Source: Pseudorhodobacter antarcticus
GTDB lineage: Bacteria; Pseudomonadota; Alphaproteobacteria; Rhodobacterales; Rhodobacteraceae
Direction of reading: 5' to 3'
DNA: 64,000 bases
Assembly (NCBI GenBank): GCA_945860375.1
Contig: CAMAQR010000008.1
Span: 1-64,000, forward strand
Positions 26,466 to 37,391 of the stretch are shown in pieces (the stretch's first letter is position 1; every line of letters begins with the position of its first letter). A program made the position numbers and the translations under genes. The notes under the pieces are model-generated. The model was not told where the DNA came from. It made no database searches and worked only from the letters and a program-made list of their open reading frames with translations.

Positions 26466-26694
26466 GCCCGTATGCCTTTTGCTTTGCCTTTGGTTTTGTC
26501 CAAAGTCGCTTTGTTGTCGCTGCCGATCCTTGGCCCCAGACGCGTCCTGCGCTCTTGGTATCATGCCAAGCCCATCATGGATGCGATTATATATGGCATT
26601 CACGGCAAGTTCACGCCATTCAAGGAAGAAAGATTTGGCATGGGCGAGGGACCGCCTTTGCCGCCAATCGCCATGAAAGACGGGGATAAACAGG

Positions 26695-27234
26695 GTGCGG
26701 CTGAAAAAGACCGTGGCAATGATCGGGATGATGGGCGCGGGCAAAACCGCCGTCGGGCAGGCGGTGGCCCGCATTCTGGGCGTGCCCTTCGTTGATTCGG
26801 ACGAGGAAATCGTCAAGGCGGCGGACCGTTCCATTGCCGAGATCTTTGAACGCGACGGCGAGGCCTTCTTTCGCACCCGCGAAACAGAGGTTTTGGGACG
26901 TCTGTTGCGCGGCAGTCCCTGCATCCTGTCGACCGGGGGCGGCGCGTTCCTGTCCGCCTCCAACCGGGCGCTGATCCAGGATCAGGGCGTGTCGGTCTGG
27001 CTGCGGGTGGACATTGATCTTTTGTGGCAGCGGGTGCGCCACAAGACCACCCGGCCGCTGCTGCGCACATCAAATCCGCGCGAAACCCTGCGCACGCTTT
27101 ACGAGGCGCGGCTTCCCTTTTACCAGATGGCTGATCTGACGGTGGAATCGGCAACCGATCTGTCGGTGGAAGACATGGCACAACGGGTGGTCGATACCCT
27201 TGGCCGCCGGGTCGATGTGTTGGAAAGGGAATAG
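26695..27234 (+). CDS. aroK: Shikimate kinase
   Basis: It phosphorylates shikimate at O3 with ATP, the fifth step of chorismate synthesis. The 179-residue P-loop kinase has Walker A GMMGAGKTAVG, the shikimate-binding DSDEEI and FFRTRE segments, STGGGAFL, and a lid region RPLLRTSNP. The GTG at 26695 fits the family start (basic MRLKK before the first strand). aroB begins one base after its stop, the usual aroKB operon. Confidence 0.95.
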   Translation: MRLKKTVAMIGMMGAGKTAVGQAVARILGVPFVDSDEEIVKAADRSIAEIFERDGEAFFRTRETEVLGRLLRGSPCILSTGGGAFLSASNRALIQDQGVSVWLRVDIDLLWQRVRHKTTRPLLRTSNPRETLRTLYEARLPFYQMADLTVESATDLSVEDMAQRVVDTLGRRVDVLERE

Positions 27235-27235
27235 C

Positions 27236-28354
27236 ATGGCATTGGATGTGGTGAAGGTTGCGCTGGGAACGCGCAGCTACGAGGTGCGCATCGCCCCCGG
27301 TCTGATCGGTCAGGCCGGCGTGCAGATCGCGCCCTTGTTGCGCCGCAAGAAAGTCGCCGTCATCACCGATGAGACCGTCGCCGCGACGCATCTGATGGCT
27401 TTGGCCGCGTCACTGGAATCGCAGGGCATCGCCATGACCGCCCTTGCCATCCCGCCGGGCGAAGGCAGCAAGGGCTGGCCGCAGTTTGAACGCTGTGTCG
27501 AATGGCTGCTGGAACAAAAGATTGAACGCCGCGATGTGGTGGTGGCCTTTGGCGGCGGCGTGGTCGGCGATCTGGTGGGGTTTGCCTGTGCGGTTCTGCG
27601 CCGGGGCGTGCGCTTTGTGCAACTGCCCACCACATTGCTGTCGCAGGTGGACAGCTCGGTGGGCGGCAAGACCGGGATCAACACCGCCCAAGGCAAGAAC
27701 CTTGTCGGGGCGTTTCACCAACCCAGTCTGGTCTTGGCCGACATCGACGCGCTGGCCACCCTGCCGCCGCGTGATTTTCTGGCGGGCTATGGCGAGGTGG
27801 TGAAATACGGCCTGCTGGGCGACGCCGCTTTCTACGACTGGCTGGAGGTCAACGCCCCCGCCATGGCACAAGGCGACTCCGTTCTGCGCCAATATGCGGT
27901 GAAACGCTCGGTCGAGATGAAAGCGGGAATCGTCAGCCGTGACGAAACCGAAGAAGGCGAGCGCGCGCTTTTGAATCTTGGCCACACCTTCTGTCACGCG
28001 CTGGAAAAGGCCACCGGCTATGGCAACCGTCTGCTGCACGGCGAAGGAGTGGCGATCGGCTGTGCCTTGGCGTTTGAGCTGTCACAGCGGATGGGCCTGT
28101 GCGCGCAAGAGGCCCCAAGCCGGGTGCGCGCCCATCTGCGCGCCATGGGCATGAAGGTGGATATAGCCGATATTCCGGGCGATCTGCCGGGGGCAGAGGC
28201 CCTGCTGGCGCTGATGGGGCAGGATAAAAAGGTGGTTGATGGCAAGCTGCGCTTCATTCTGGCGCATGGCATCGGGCAGGCTTTTGTTGCCGATGATGTG
28301 CCGCATGATCTGGTGCTGACGCTGCTGGCCGACGCTTTGGCCGCGCGGCGCTGA
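27236..28354 (+). CDS. aroB: 3-dehydroquinate synthase
   Basis: It converts DAHP to 3-dehydroquinate, the second step of the shikimate pathway, using NAD+ and a divalent metal. The 372-residue protein shows PPGEGSKGWPQFE, GGGVVGDLVGF, the VQLPTTLLSQVDSSVGGKT signature, and the metal-ligand region LNLGHTFCHALE with HGEGVAIG. ATG 27236 lies one base after the aroK stop; an in-frame upstream extension into aroK is unlikely. Confidence 0.97.
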   Translation: MALDVVKVALGTRSYEVRIAPGLIGQAGVQIAPLLRRKKVAVITDETVAATHLMALAASLESQGIAMTALAIPPGEGSKGWPQFERCVEWLLEQKIERRDVVVAFGGGVVGDLVGFACAVLRRGVRFVQLPTTLLSQVDSSVGGKTGINTAQGKNLVGAFHQPSLVLADIDALATLPPRDFLAGYGEVVKYGLLGDAAFYDWLEVNAPAMAQGDSVLRQYAVKRSVEMKAGIVSRDETEEGERALLNLGHTFCHALEKATGYGNRLLHGEGVAIGCALAFELSQRMGLCAQEAPSRVRAHLRAMGMKVDIADIPGDLPGAEALLALMGQDKKVVDGKLRFILAHGIGQAFVADDVPHDLVLTLLADALAARR

Positions 28355-28435
28355 CACCGCCTGATTGGTCGCAGCCACGCTTGCTTGGCGCAGGCTTCGC
28401 GCGTAAATCAAAGGCCACGCCAAAAGGGTTTGCTG

Positions 28436-29104
28436 ATGTTGCCACCTGATCCACTGTCGCGGTTGCTGGCCGTCATCGAAATGGGCGGCCCGGCAATGTG
28501 GGCGATTGCGGTGTTGTCATTGGCCACTCTGACGCTGATCTTGTGGAAATTCGCGCAGCTGATCCGCATCGGCGCGTTGTTTGGCGGCGGTGTTTCCCAA
28601 CGCGCGCTGGCATTGTGGGAAGCAGGCGAAAGCGCGGCAGCCCTTGCCCTGCTGGCCCCGCGCAAATCCGCTCGCGCCCGCGTCAACCACGCGGCCATGC
28701 GCGCCGCACTGGAACCGGGCCTGTCGCGGTCGGGGGCCGAGGCCGCCACCGAACAAGCCGCCCGCGCCGTTCTGGCAGAGGCGCGCAATGGTTTGCGCGG
28801 CCTAGAACTCTCCGCCGCCATCGGTCCGCTGTTCGGCCTTTTGGGCACCGTTACCGGCATGATTGCCGCCTTCCAAGGGCTCGAATCCGCTGGTGTGCGC
28901 GCCGACACTGCCACTCTTGCGGGCGGGATATGGGAGGCGCTGTTGACCACCGCCGCAGGCATGGGTGTGGCGATCCCGGCGATGATGGCGCTGAGTTGGT
29001 TTGACGGTATCCTCGATGGTTTGCGCCATGACATGGAAGATGGCGCGACGCGGGTGTTTCTGGCGCAGGACCGGGGATTGGTGCAAACCAAGTCCGCCGA
29101 ATGA
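28436..29104 (+). CDS. exbB: ExbB/TolQ/MotA-type proton channel protein
   Basis: A 222-residue inner-membrane protein with three predicted helices: about residues 17-40 and a pair at about 120-145 and 160-185. The second helix carries the family GPLFGLLGTVTGMIAAFQGL signature and the third TTAAGMGVAIPAMMA. With ExbD it forms the proton channel that energises TonB. The gene lies 81 bases after aroB and its stop overlaps the first exbD start (ATGA), so exbB-exbD-exbD-tonB are translationally chained. Because a TonB-like gene ends the operon, ExbB is preferred over TolQ. Confidence 0.9.
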   Translation: MLPPDPLSRLLAVIEMGGPAMWAIAVLSLATLTLILWKFAQLIRIGALFGGGVSQRALALWEAGESAAALALLAPRKSARARVNHAAMRAALEPGLSRSGAEAATEQAARAVLAEARNGLRGLELSAAIGPLFGLLGTVTGMIAAFQGLESAGVRADTATLAGGIWEALLTTAAGMGVAIPAMMALSWFDGILDGLRHDMEDGATRVFLAQDRGLVQTKSAE

Positions 29105-29484
29105 AGATCGACGCGGGTCCAGTGCGACCGCGTCGCCGCTTGAACCTGACGCCGATGATCGACGTGGTGTTCCTGCTGCTGGTGTTTTTCATGATGGTGT
29201 CGCGCTTTGGCGGCCTGCACGGGCTGCCGATGGCCGTGGCGGGGCAGGGCGGGGCCGCTTGGGTGGGCCCGCCGCGACTGGTTGATCTGCGCGGGCCTTT
29301 GGTGGCGCTGAACGGCGTGGCGACGTCGCTGGAGGCGCTGCCGCAGGCACTGGCCCCGCTGATGGATGCCGCCAGTGATCCGATAATCCTGCGCCCCGAC
29401 GCGGCGGCTTCGGTGCAAGACATGGTCGCGGTGCTGGAAACCCTGCGCGCGGCTGGACTGACGCAGCTGGTGGTGGTGGAATGA
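29101..29484 (+). CDS. exbD: ExbD-type biopolymer transport protein, first copy
   Basis: A 127-residue protein with the ExbD layout: cytoplasmic basic tail, single membrane helix with the essential proton-carrying Asp in NLTPMIDVVFLLLVFFMM, then a small periplasmic domain. It is one of two adjacent, clearly different ExbD copies (see 29481). Both its start and stop overlap neighbours by 4 bases. Confidence 0.9.
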   Translation: MKIDAGPVRPRRRLNLTPMIDVVFLLLVFFMMVSRFGGLHGLPMAVAGQGGAAWVGPPRLVDLRGPLVALNGVATSLEALPQALAPLMDAASDPIILRPDAAASVQDMVAVLETLRAAGLTQLVVVE

Positions 29485-29906
29485 TGCGTCTGGACGATCC
29501 CGCCCCGCGCACCAAGCCTGAACCGCTGTTGCCGATGATCGACGTGGTGTTTTTCCTTGTCGTGTTCTTCATGATCGTGTCGCGCTTTACCAACGCCGAG
29601 CCCTTTGCGGTGGCCCGGCCAGCCTCGACCGCCCAAGAGGTTGCGGCGGGTGATCTGGCCCTGTTTCTAGCCCCGGATGGTCGCTTGGGTTTTGCAGGCG
29701 CAGCGGGCCTGTCCGAGGGCGAGGCGGCACTTGCGGCCCTGACCGTGGCCCGCACCGCCTATTGCGCGGCACAAGATTGCACCCTTCCGCCGCCCTTGCT
29801 GCTACATGCCGATGCCTCCGCCCCTGGGAGCGCGTTGGCGCAGCTCTTGCCGAAGCTGTCGGCCATGGGGTTTGGCGAGCTGCGCCTGATCACGGTGGCA
29901 CAATGA
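29481..29906 (+). CDS. exbD: ExbD-type biopolymer transport protein, second copy
   Basis: A 141-residue ExbD paralogue with the helix LLPMIDVVFFLVVFFMIVSRF, keeping the membrane Asp. The periplasmic domain differs from the first copy and contains a CAAQDC cysteine pair. The two copies may form a heterodimeric stator rather than the usual ExbD homodimer; this is inference from conserved adjacency and the ATGA overlaps on both sides. Confidence 0.88.
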   Translation: MMRLDDPAPRTKPEPLLPMIDVVFFLVVFFMIVSRFTNAEPFAVARPASTAQEVAAGDLALFLAPDGRLGFAGAAGLSEGEAALAALTVARTAYCAAQDCTLPPPLLLHADASAPGSALAQLLPKLSAMGFGELRLITVAQ

Positions 29907-30709
29907 TCCGCGTGCTGGAATGGGGGGTGGCAGGGCTGGCGGCGCTTGGCCTGCATCTGGCCGCGCTCGCTGCTTTGCCGGCCGTCACATCGGGGGCTGT
30001 GGCCGCGGGCGATCAGGGTCAGGCATTGGTGTCGCTGACCGCATCAGATGCGGCGATTGCCGCATTGGTGCAGCGCTGGGAGACCCCACCAGACCTGCCG
30101 CCGCTGCCGCCCGCGTTGAAGGCCCCCGATCTGACTGCGGGTCCGGTCGCGCTGCCGAAGCTGACGACCATTGGCAGCGTCAAGCTGCCGCAACTGGCAG
30201 AGGCCCCCGCGCCCGAGATCAAACCCGAACCGCAGGCCGTGCCGCAAAAGCCGGAACCGAAACCTGCGCCGAAACCCAAGGCAAAACCCGAGCCGAAACC
30301 AGAAAATCCCACGCCGAAACCGCAACCCAGCCCCGCGCTGCCCGCGCAGAAATCCGCAGGCGCGGGCGGCGGCGAGGTTGCTGGCACCGGGGGGCGCGCC
30401 GCCGCTGCCACCCTGTCCGAAGGTCTGGCAGAGGCGGCCATGGCCACATGGGGCGCTTCGATCCGTGCCAAGATTGAACGCCGCAAGGCCTATCCATCGG
30501 CGGCCAAGGGGGCAGCTGGCAAAGTCACCCTGCGCTTGGCCGTTGCCGCCAATGGCCAATTGCAATCGCTGTTTGTCGCCCAATCATCGGGCAACGCGGC
30601 ATTGGATCAGGCCGCCGTCAATGCGGTCAAAGCGGCGGGCAAATTCGCCAAAGCCCCCACGGGCTTGGGCGCATCCACCTTCACCCTGCCGATCAGCTTT
30701 CAACCCTGA
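29903..30709 (+). CDS. tonB: TonB family protein
   Basis: A 268-residue energy transducer for outer-membrane TonB-dependent receptors. The N-terminal anchor spans about residues 8-30. A periplasmic Pro/Lys spacer runs from about 100 to 150 (EPKPAPKPKAKPEPKP-type). The C-terminal TonB domain (about 178-268) carries RKAYPSAAKGAAGKVTLRL and the LDQAAVNAVKAA helix. ATG 29903 overlaps the second exbD stop. No TonB-dependent receptor or siderophore gene is nearby, so the cargo is unknown. Confidence 0.9.
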   Translation: MIRVLEWGVAGLAALGLHLAALAALPAVTSGAVAAGDQGQALVSLTASDAAIAALVQRWETPPDLPPLPPALKAPDLTAGPVALPKLTTIGSVKLPQLAEAPAPEIKPEPQAVPQKPEPKPAPKPKAKPEPKPENPTPKPQPSPALPAQKSAGAGGGEVAGTGGRAAAATLSEGLAEAAMATWGASIRAKIERRKAYPSAAKGAAGKVTLRLAVAANGQLQSLFVAQSSGNAALDQAAVNAVKAAGKFAKAPTGLGASTFTLPISFQP

Positions 30710-30796
30710 TCTTTCCACCCAACGCCGCCCCAAACCTGATCCGGCGTCTCCATTGATAAGCCTAAGGCCCCGGATCGAGCGTGGTTCAGGATGCCC

Positions 30797-32609
<1,813 letters not shown>

Positions 32610-32707
32610 GTGCGTGAACAACCGCCTGACATCGGCGCAGGCTTTGTAACGATTTCCGCTCTTGTTCCGCCACGGTCACAGGCGCATGATTGTGACAATT
32701 GCAGTGG

Positions 32708-32740
32708 TTGACAGCCGCCCAAGGCAACACCAGATATAGT
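32708..32740 (+). promoter_or_regulatory. Candidate lon promoter
   Basis: TTGACA at 32708-32713 is followed by GATATA at 32733-32738 (19-base spacing, longer than ideal), about 75 bases before the lon start. It could be read by the vegetative or a heat-shock sigma factor. No transcript evidence. Confidence 0.3.
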
Positions 32741-32814
32741 GACTGAATGAGGGGAAGACCAACCGCTGCCGATGATCGGGGCATCGGTCTTCCTGCCCGC
32801 TAAAGGATATGCAA

Positions 32815-35223
32815 ATGACTGACACCCTTTCCACGAGTTACCCGGTTCTGCCGCTGCGTGATATCGTGGTTTTCCCGCATATGATCGTGCCCTTGTTTGT
32901 GGGCCGCGAGAAATCCGTGCGGGCATTGGAAGAGGTTATGGCCGATGACAAGCAAATCCTGCTGTCGTCGCAGATCGACCCTTCCGTTGATGATCCGGCA
33001 AAGGATGGCATCTACACCGTCGGTGTGCTGGCCAACGTGCTGCAATTGCTGAAACTCCCCGATGGCACCGTGAAGGTGCTGGTTGAGGGTAAGGCGCGGG
33101 TCAAGATCACCGAATTTGTCGAAAACCCCTCCTATTTTGAGGCGCGGGCCGAACGGCTGTCCGAAACCCCGGGCGACAAAATCTCGGTCGATGCGCTGGT
33201 GCGCGCCGTGGCCGAAGAGTTTGAACGTTACGCCAAGGTCAAGAAAAACATCCCCGAAGAAGCGCTTTCGGCGGTGTCCGAAACCCGCGAACCGGCACGG
33301 CTGGCCGACCTTGTGGCCGGTCATCTCGGCGTCGATGTGGCGTTGAAGCAGGATCTGCTGGAAACGCTGGACGTGGCCGAGCGGTTGGAAAAAGTCTACG
33401 GTCAGATGCAGGGCGAAATGTCGGTCCTGCAGGTTGAGAAAAAGATCAAGACCCGCGTCAAGTCGCAGATGGAGCGCACCCAGCGCGAATATTATCTGAA
33501 TGAGCAGATGAAGGCCATTCAGAAGGAATTGGGCGACGGCGAAGAAGGTCAGAATGAAATGGCCGAGTTGGAGGCCCGGATCAAGGCCACCAAATTCTCG
33601 AAAGAAGCCCGCGAAAAGGCGGAAGCAGAGCTGAAAAAGCTTAAGTCGATGTCTCCGATGAGCGCCGAAGCTTCGGTCGTGCGCAACTATCTCGATTGGC
33701 TGCTGGCGGTGCCATGGGGCGTTTCCAGCCGGGTCAAAAAGGATCTGGCGGCGGCGCAAAAAGTGCTGGACGCCGACCATCATGGCCTTGAAAAAGTGAA
33801 GGAACGCATCGTCGAATATCTGGCGGTGCAGGCGCGGTCGGCCAAGCTGAAGGGCCCGATCCTGTGCCTTGTCGGCCCTCCGGGTGTCGGCAAAACCTCG
33901 CTTGGCCGGTCGGTTGCCAAGGCCACCGGGCGCGAATTCATCCGCATTTCGCTCGGCGGCGTGCGCGACGAATCCGAAATCCGCGGCCATCGGCGTACCT
34001 ATATCGGATCGATGCCGGGCAAGATCATTCAGGCGCTGAAAAAGGCGAAAACCACCAACCCTCTGATACTGCTTGATGAAATCGACAAGATGGGTCAGGA
34101 TTTCCGCGGCGATCCGGCATCCGCCATGCTGGAGGTGCTGGACCCGGAACAGAACTCCACCTTCGTCGATCATTACATGGAGGTTGAATACGACCTGTCC
34201 AACGTGATGTTCATCACCACGGCCAACAGCTACAACATGCCGGGGCCTTTGCTGGACCGCATGGAAATCATCAGCCTGTCAGGCTACACCGAGGATGAAA
34301 AGCGTGAAATCGCGAAGGGTCACCTGATCCCCAAGCAGATCGAAGGCCATGCTCTGAAAAAGGGTGAGTTCAAGATCACGGATGACGCCTTGCAAGAGAT
34401 GATCCGCACCTACACCCGTGAGGCGGGCGTGCGGAATCTGGAGCGTGAAATCGCCAAACTGGCCCGCAAAGCGGTGACAGAGATCGTGAAGAAGACGGCG
34501 AAAACCGTTGAAATCACAGAGGAAAAGCTGGAAAGCTATCTGGGCGTCAAACGCTATCGCTATGGCTTGGCCGAAACCACCGATCAGGTGGGCGTGGTCA
34601 CGGGTCTGGCTTGGACCTCCGTTGGCGGCGAGTTGCTGTCGATCGAGGCTTTGCGCCTTCCGGGCAAGGGTCGGATGAAAACCACCGGCAAACTGGGCGA
34701 TGTGATGAAGGAATCCATCGAGGCGGCAGCCTCGTTCGTCCGCTCGATCAGCCCGGAAATCGGGGTGAAACCGCCGAAATTCGAAACAATGGACATCCAT
34801 GTCCATGTGCCGGATGGGGCGACGCCCAAGGATGGCCCTTCGGCGGGCCTTGCGATGGTGACGGCGATCGTGTCGGTGCTGACCGGGATTCCGGTGCGCA
34901 GAGACATTGCGATGACGGGTGAAGTGTCGTTGCGCGGCAACGCGATGCCAATCGGTGGCTTGAAGGAAAAGCTGCTGGCGGCATTGCGGGGGGGCATTAA
35001 AACGGTGTTCATCCCGCTGGAAAACGAAAAAGACCTGACCGAAATTCCCGATAACGTGAAGCAGGGATTGACCATCATCCCCGTGACCAACGTGCGCGAA
35101 GTTCTGTTGCAGGCCTTGGTGCGTCAACCGGTTGCCGTCGAATGGGACGAAGCCGCAGAAGAGGCCGCAGCCGCCGCGCGGGTTCTGGCGGCGGGGCCAG
35201 CCGCGCAAGCCACCGCGCATTGA
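32815..35223 (+). CDS. lon: ATP-dependent protease Lon
   Basis: The Lon homo-oligomer degrades misfolded and short-lived regulatory proteins in the cytoplasm. The 802 residues contain an N-terminal LON substrate domain (about 10-205), a coiled region, an AAA+ module with Walker A GPPGVGKTSL and Walker B LLDEIDKM, and the S16 protease domain with the catalytic dyad Ser676 (DGPSAG) and Lys719 (GGLKEK). The start is set at ATG 32815 because AAAGGA lies 7 bases upstream; the ATG at 32809 is too close. The Ala-rich C-terminal tail is usual in Rhodobacterales. A strong terminator follows. Confidence 0.97.
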   Translation: MTDTLSTSYPVLPLRDIVVFPHMIVPLFVGREKSVRALEEVMADDKQILLSSQIDPSVDDPAKDGIYTVGVLANVLQLLKLPDGTVKVLVEGKARVKITEFVENPSYFEARAERLSETPGDKISVDALVRAVAEEFERYAKVKKNIPEEALSAVSETREPARLADLVAGHLGVDVALKQDLLETLDVAERLEKVYGQMQGEMSVLQVEKKIKTRVKSQMERTQREYYLNEQMKAIQKELGDGEEGQNEMAELEARIKATKFSKEAREKAEAELKKLKSMSPMSAEASVVRNYLDWLLAVPWGVSSRVKKDLAAAQKVLDADHHGLEKVKERIVEYLAVQARSAKLKGPILCLVGPPGVGKTSLGRSVAKATGREFIRISLGGVRDESEIRGHRRTYIGSMPGKIIQALKKAKTTNPLILLDEIDKMGQDFRGDPASAMLEVLDPEQNSTFVDHYMEVEYDLSNVMFITTANSYNMPGPLLDRMEIISLSGYTEDEKREIAKGHLIPKQIEGHALKKGEFKITDDALQEMIRTYTREAGVRNLEREIAKLARKAVTEIVKKTAKTVEITEEKLESYLGVKRYRYGLAETTDQVGVVTGLAWTSVGGELLSIEALRLPGKGRMKTTGKLGDVMKESIEAAASFVRSISPEIGVKPPKFETMDIHVHVPDGATPKDGPSAGLAMVTAIVSVLTGIPVRRDIAMTGEVSLRGNAMPIGGLKEKLLAALRGGIKTVFIPLENEKDLTEIPDNVKQGLTIIPVTNVREVLLQALVRQPVAVEWDEAAEEAAAAARVLAAGPAAQATAH

Positions 35224-35237
35224 CCTTGTGAAATCAC

Positions 35238-35268
35238 AAAGACGCCCTTCGAAAGAGGGGCGTCTTTT
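35238..35268 (+). terminator. Rho-independent terminator of lon
   Basis: The stem AAAGACGCCC/GGGCGTCTTT with a 10-base loop and a T run lies 15 bases after the lon stop. Confidence 0.9.
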
Positions 35269-35367
35269 GCGTTCCCACCCCCCACTTTCCAGCGCTGCCC
35301 TGTTTCTTGTTCACAATTTCTGGCGTAGTCTGTTTTCATTATCGAAACAAAAGGATTGCATTGCACC

Positions 35368-35796
35368 ATGCCAACCAAAACCGCCGCCCCGAAACCTGCC
35401 AAGCCAAAGGCTGGGACCGCGAAACCGGCGCACTCTGCCGCGAAACCTGTGGCGAAATCACCTGCCCCACAGCTCGATGATGTGGTTGCACAGGGGGCCA
35501 AAGTTGCGCTTTCCCTGCGCGTGAAAGATTTGATCGAACGGGTGACGGCTGCAGGTGAGTTCAAGAAAAAAGACGTGCGTGACATCGTCGAGGCGACGCT
35601 GGTTGAACTCGGCAAGGCGCTTGATGAGGGCTACTCGCTGAACCTGCCGCCCTTCGGCAAAATGCACATCCGCAACAACCGCGCGATTGACAATGGCATC
35701 TCGGCAATGACCCTCAAAGTGCGCCGCGGCGCGTCGAAAACGACCGAGTCCAAGGCCGAAAAAGAGGCTCTTGCAGAGGCCAACGAAGCGGGCTAA
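35368..35796 (+). CDS. HU-family DNA-binding protein with Lys/Ala/Pro-rich N-terminal tail
   Basis: A 142-residue protein. The first 45 residues are a basic, disordered tail (KTAAPKPAKPKAGTAKPAH...) resembling eukaryotic H1 tails. Residues about 50-125 match the HU/IHF fold (LRVKDLIERV, FKKKDVRDIVEATL, LPPFGKMHIRNNR). The C-terminus is again charged. It probably binds DNA nonspecifically as a nucleoid protein and is distinct from the short housekeeping HU. Start ATG 35368 has AAGGA 12 bases upstream. It lies between lon and the tRNA-Val genes, and lon-HU adjacency is common. Confidence 0.85.
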   Translation: MPTKTAAPKPAKPKAGTAKPAHSAAKPVAKSPAPQLDDVVAQGAKVALSLRVKDLIERVTAAGEFKKKDVRDIVEATLVELGKALDEGYSLNLPPFGKMHIRNNRAIDNGISAMTLKVRRGASKTTESKAEKEALAEANEAG

Positions 35797-35808
35797 ATAC
35801 CCGCCACC

Positions 35809-35883
35809 GGGAGATTAGCTCAGTGGTAGAGCGCGTCGTTCACATCGACGATGTCAGGGGTTCAAATCCCTTATCTCCCACCA
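35809..35883 (+). tRNA. tRNA-Val (CAC)
   Basis: A complete cloverleaf: acceptor GGGAGAT/ATCTCCC, D-arm GCTC-AGTGGTA-GAGC, anticodon loop TTCACAT giving anticodon CAC, T-loop TTCAAAT, discriminator A and an encoded CCA end. Confidence 0.93.
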
Positions 35884-36013
35884 TCACAGCCAAAAGCGCG
35901 CCCGATGTGGCGCGCTTTTGTCATGTCGGGCTGGGCGTTTTTCACACCAAAGCCGCTTGCATCCCCGCGCCGCAATCGTTAGACGCTGCTGACGACTTGA
36001 AGGAACCCTTCAA

Positions 36014-36089
36014 GGGCTGTTAGCTCAGTTGGTAGAGCGTCTCGTTTACACCGAGAATGTCGGCGGTTCGAGCCCGTCACGGCCCACCA
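36014..36089 (+). tRNA. tRNA-Val (TAC)
   Basis: A cloverleaf with acceptor GGGCTGT/ACGGCCC (one G-T pair), D-arm GCTCAGTTGGTAGAGC, anticodon loop TTTACAC giving anticodon TAC, T-loop TTCGAGC, discriminator A and encoded CCA. It lies 130 bases after tRNA-Val(CAC), so two valine isoacceptors are grouped. Confidence 0.93.
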
Positions 36090-36123
36090 TTCCCTATTCA
36101 GATCAGTGTTTTGTGACCCGCTC

Positions 36124-36747
36124 TTAAGGTGGCGTCAAAGCCAGCCCGCCGTCGCGTTCCAAAAACGCCGCCACCTCCGCCACGCCGACACCCTGCCGCA
36201 GCCGCGCCATCACATAGGGGCGCGGGCCACGCGCGGCCTTGGTGTCCGCCTCCAACAGCGCCAGATCGACGCCAACATAGGGTGCCAGATCGGTCTTGTT
36301 GACCACCAGCAGATCAGATCGCGCCACCCCCGGCCCACGTTTGCGCGGGATGTCCTGACCGGCGGCCGTATCAATCACATAGATCGACAGATCGGCCAGT
36401 TCGGGGCTGAACGTGGCGGCAAGATTGTCCCCCCCGGACTCGATCAGGATCAGGTCCAGGTCGGGGAAGGCGCTGCGCAGATCGGCCACGGCGGCAAGGT
36501 TGATGCTGGCATCCTCGCGGATCGCAGTGTGCGGACAGCCGCCGGTTTCCACACCGCGAATGCGGTTGGCGGGCAGCACCTGCGCGCGGGTCAGATGGTC
36601 GGCATCCTCGCGGGTGTAGATGTCATTGGTGATCACCGCCATCGAACAGCGGCTGGCCAAGGCGCGGCACAAATGTTCGGTCAGCGTGGTCTTGCCAGCC
36701 CCAACCGGGCCGCCAATACCAACGCGCAGGGGGCCATTGGCGCTCAT
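36124..36747 (-). CDS. ureG: Urease accessory GTPase UreG
   Basis: A 207-residue SIMIBI GTPase that drives nickel insertion into apo-urease with UreD, UreF and UreE. The P-loop GPVGAGKT lies at residues 13-20; [15 protein letters not shown] and [11 protein letters not shown] (NKxD guanine specificity) are intact. The start overlaps ureF by 4 bases as the last gene of the minus-strand urease operon. It appears functional although its urease substrate is deleted upstream (see 38636-39280). Confidence 0.97.
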   Translation of the reverse strand: MSANGPLRVGIGGPVGAGKTTLTEHLCRALASRCSMAVITNDIYTREDADHLTRAQVLPANRIRGVETGGCPHTAIREDASINLAAVADLRSAFPDLDLILIESGGDNLAATFSPELADLSIYVIDTAAGQDIPRKRGPGVARSDLLVVNKTDLAPYVGVDLALLEADTKAARGPRPYVMARLRQGVGVAEVAAFLERDGGLALTPP

Positions 36748-37391
36748 GTGCGGTAAATCCTGATGTCCATGGTTTCGTGATGCATCGCGGCCAGATCGGC
36801 GCGAAAAGTGGCGGTTGTCAGATCATCAAGGCCGGCGGTGGCAGAGCGAGCCGCCAGATCAAGGATCAAAGGATGCAGCGCGGCCAAGATCCGTTGCCCG
36901 TCGCTTTGGCCCAAAGGCACAAAGCGCACCGCAACCGACACGAGGTTGGCGGCAAAGCTGTGCAGGTAAAGCGCGATCACCTGATCGGCACGCAGGTCCA
37001 GACCCTGCGCGGCCTGACCCAAAACCACGGGCAGGGGGGCCGCGTCCACAACCACGGCCAAAGCCGCGACCCCGCGGGCAAAAGCACTGCCTTGCTCCAG
37101 CGTTTCGGCCAGACGTTCGCGGCTGGGGGCCAAGGCGCGGGCATGGTCGGCCAGTGTGGAAGGGTCGGCGTCATGCCGCAAGGCACAAGCCAACAGCACC
37201 GCATCCTGCCAGCCCGCGCCAAAGCGCAGAATGTCGGACAGCCACGCTTGCGCCTGCGCCGCATTGGTCACTTCGCCCGCGTCGATCACCGCCTCCAGCC
37301 CATGTGAATAGGCGAAGGCCCCGGTCGGAAACGCGGGTGACAGCCATTGCACCAGTGGCAGCAGTGCCGCGGTTTGAAGGTCGGGCGTCAT
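36744..37391 (-). CDS. ureF: Urease accessory protein UreF
   Basis: A 215-residue all-helical protein that bridges UreD and UreG on apo-urease and gates GTPase activity. Typical segments are [21 protein letters not shown] near the N-terminus, [17 protein letters not shown] and [22 protein letters not shown]. It overlaps ureE and ureG by 4 bases on both sides. No frame damage is seen. Confidence 0.96.
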   Translation of the reverse strand: MTPDLQTAALLPLVQWLSPAFPTGAFAYSHGLEAVIDAGEVTNAAQAQAWLSDILRFGAGWQDAVLLACALRHDADPSTLADHARALAPSRERLAETLEQGSAFARGVAALAVVVDAAPLPVVLGQAAQGLDLRADQVIALYLHSFAANLVSVAVRFVPLGQSDGQRILAALHPLILDLAARSATAGLDDLTTATFRADLAAMHHETMDIRIYRT

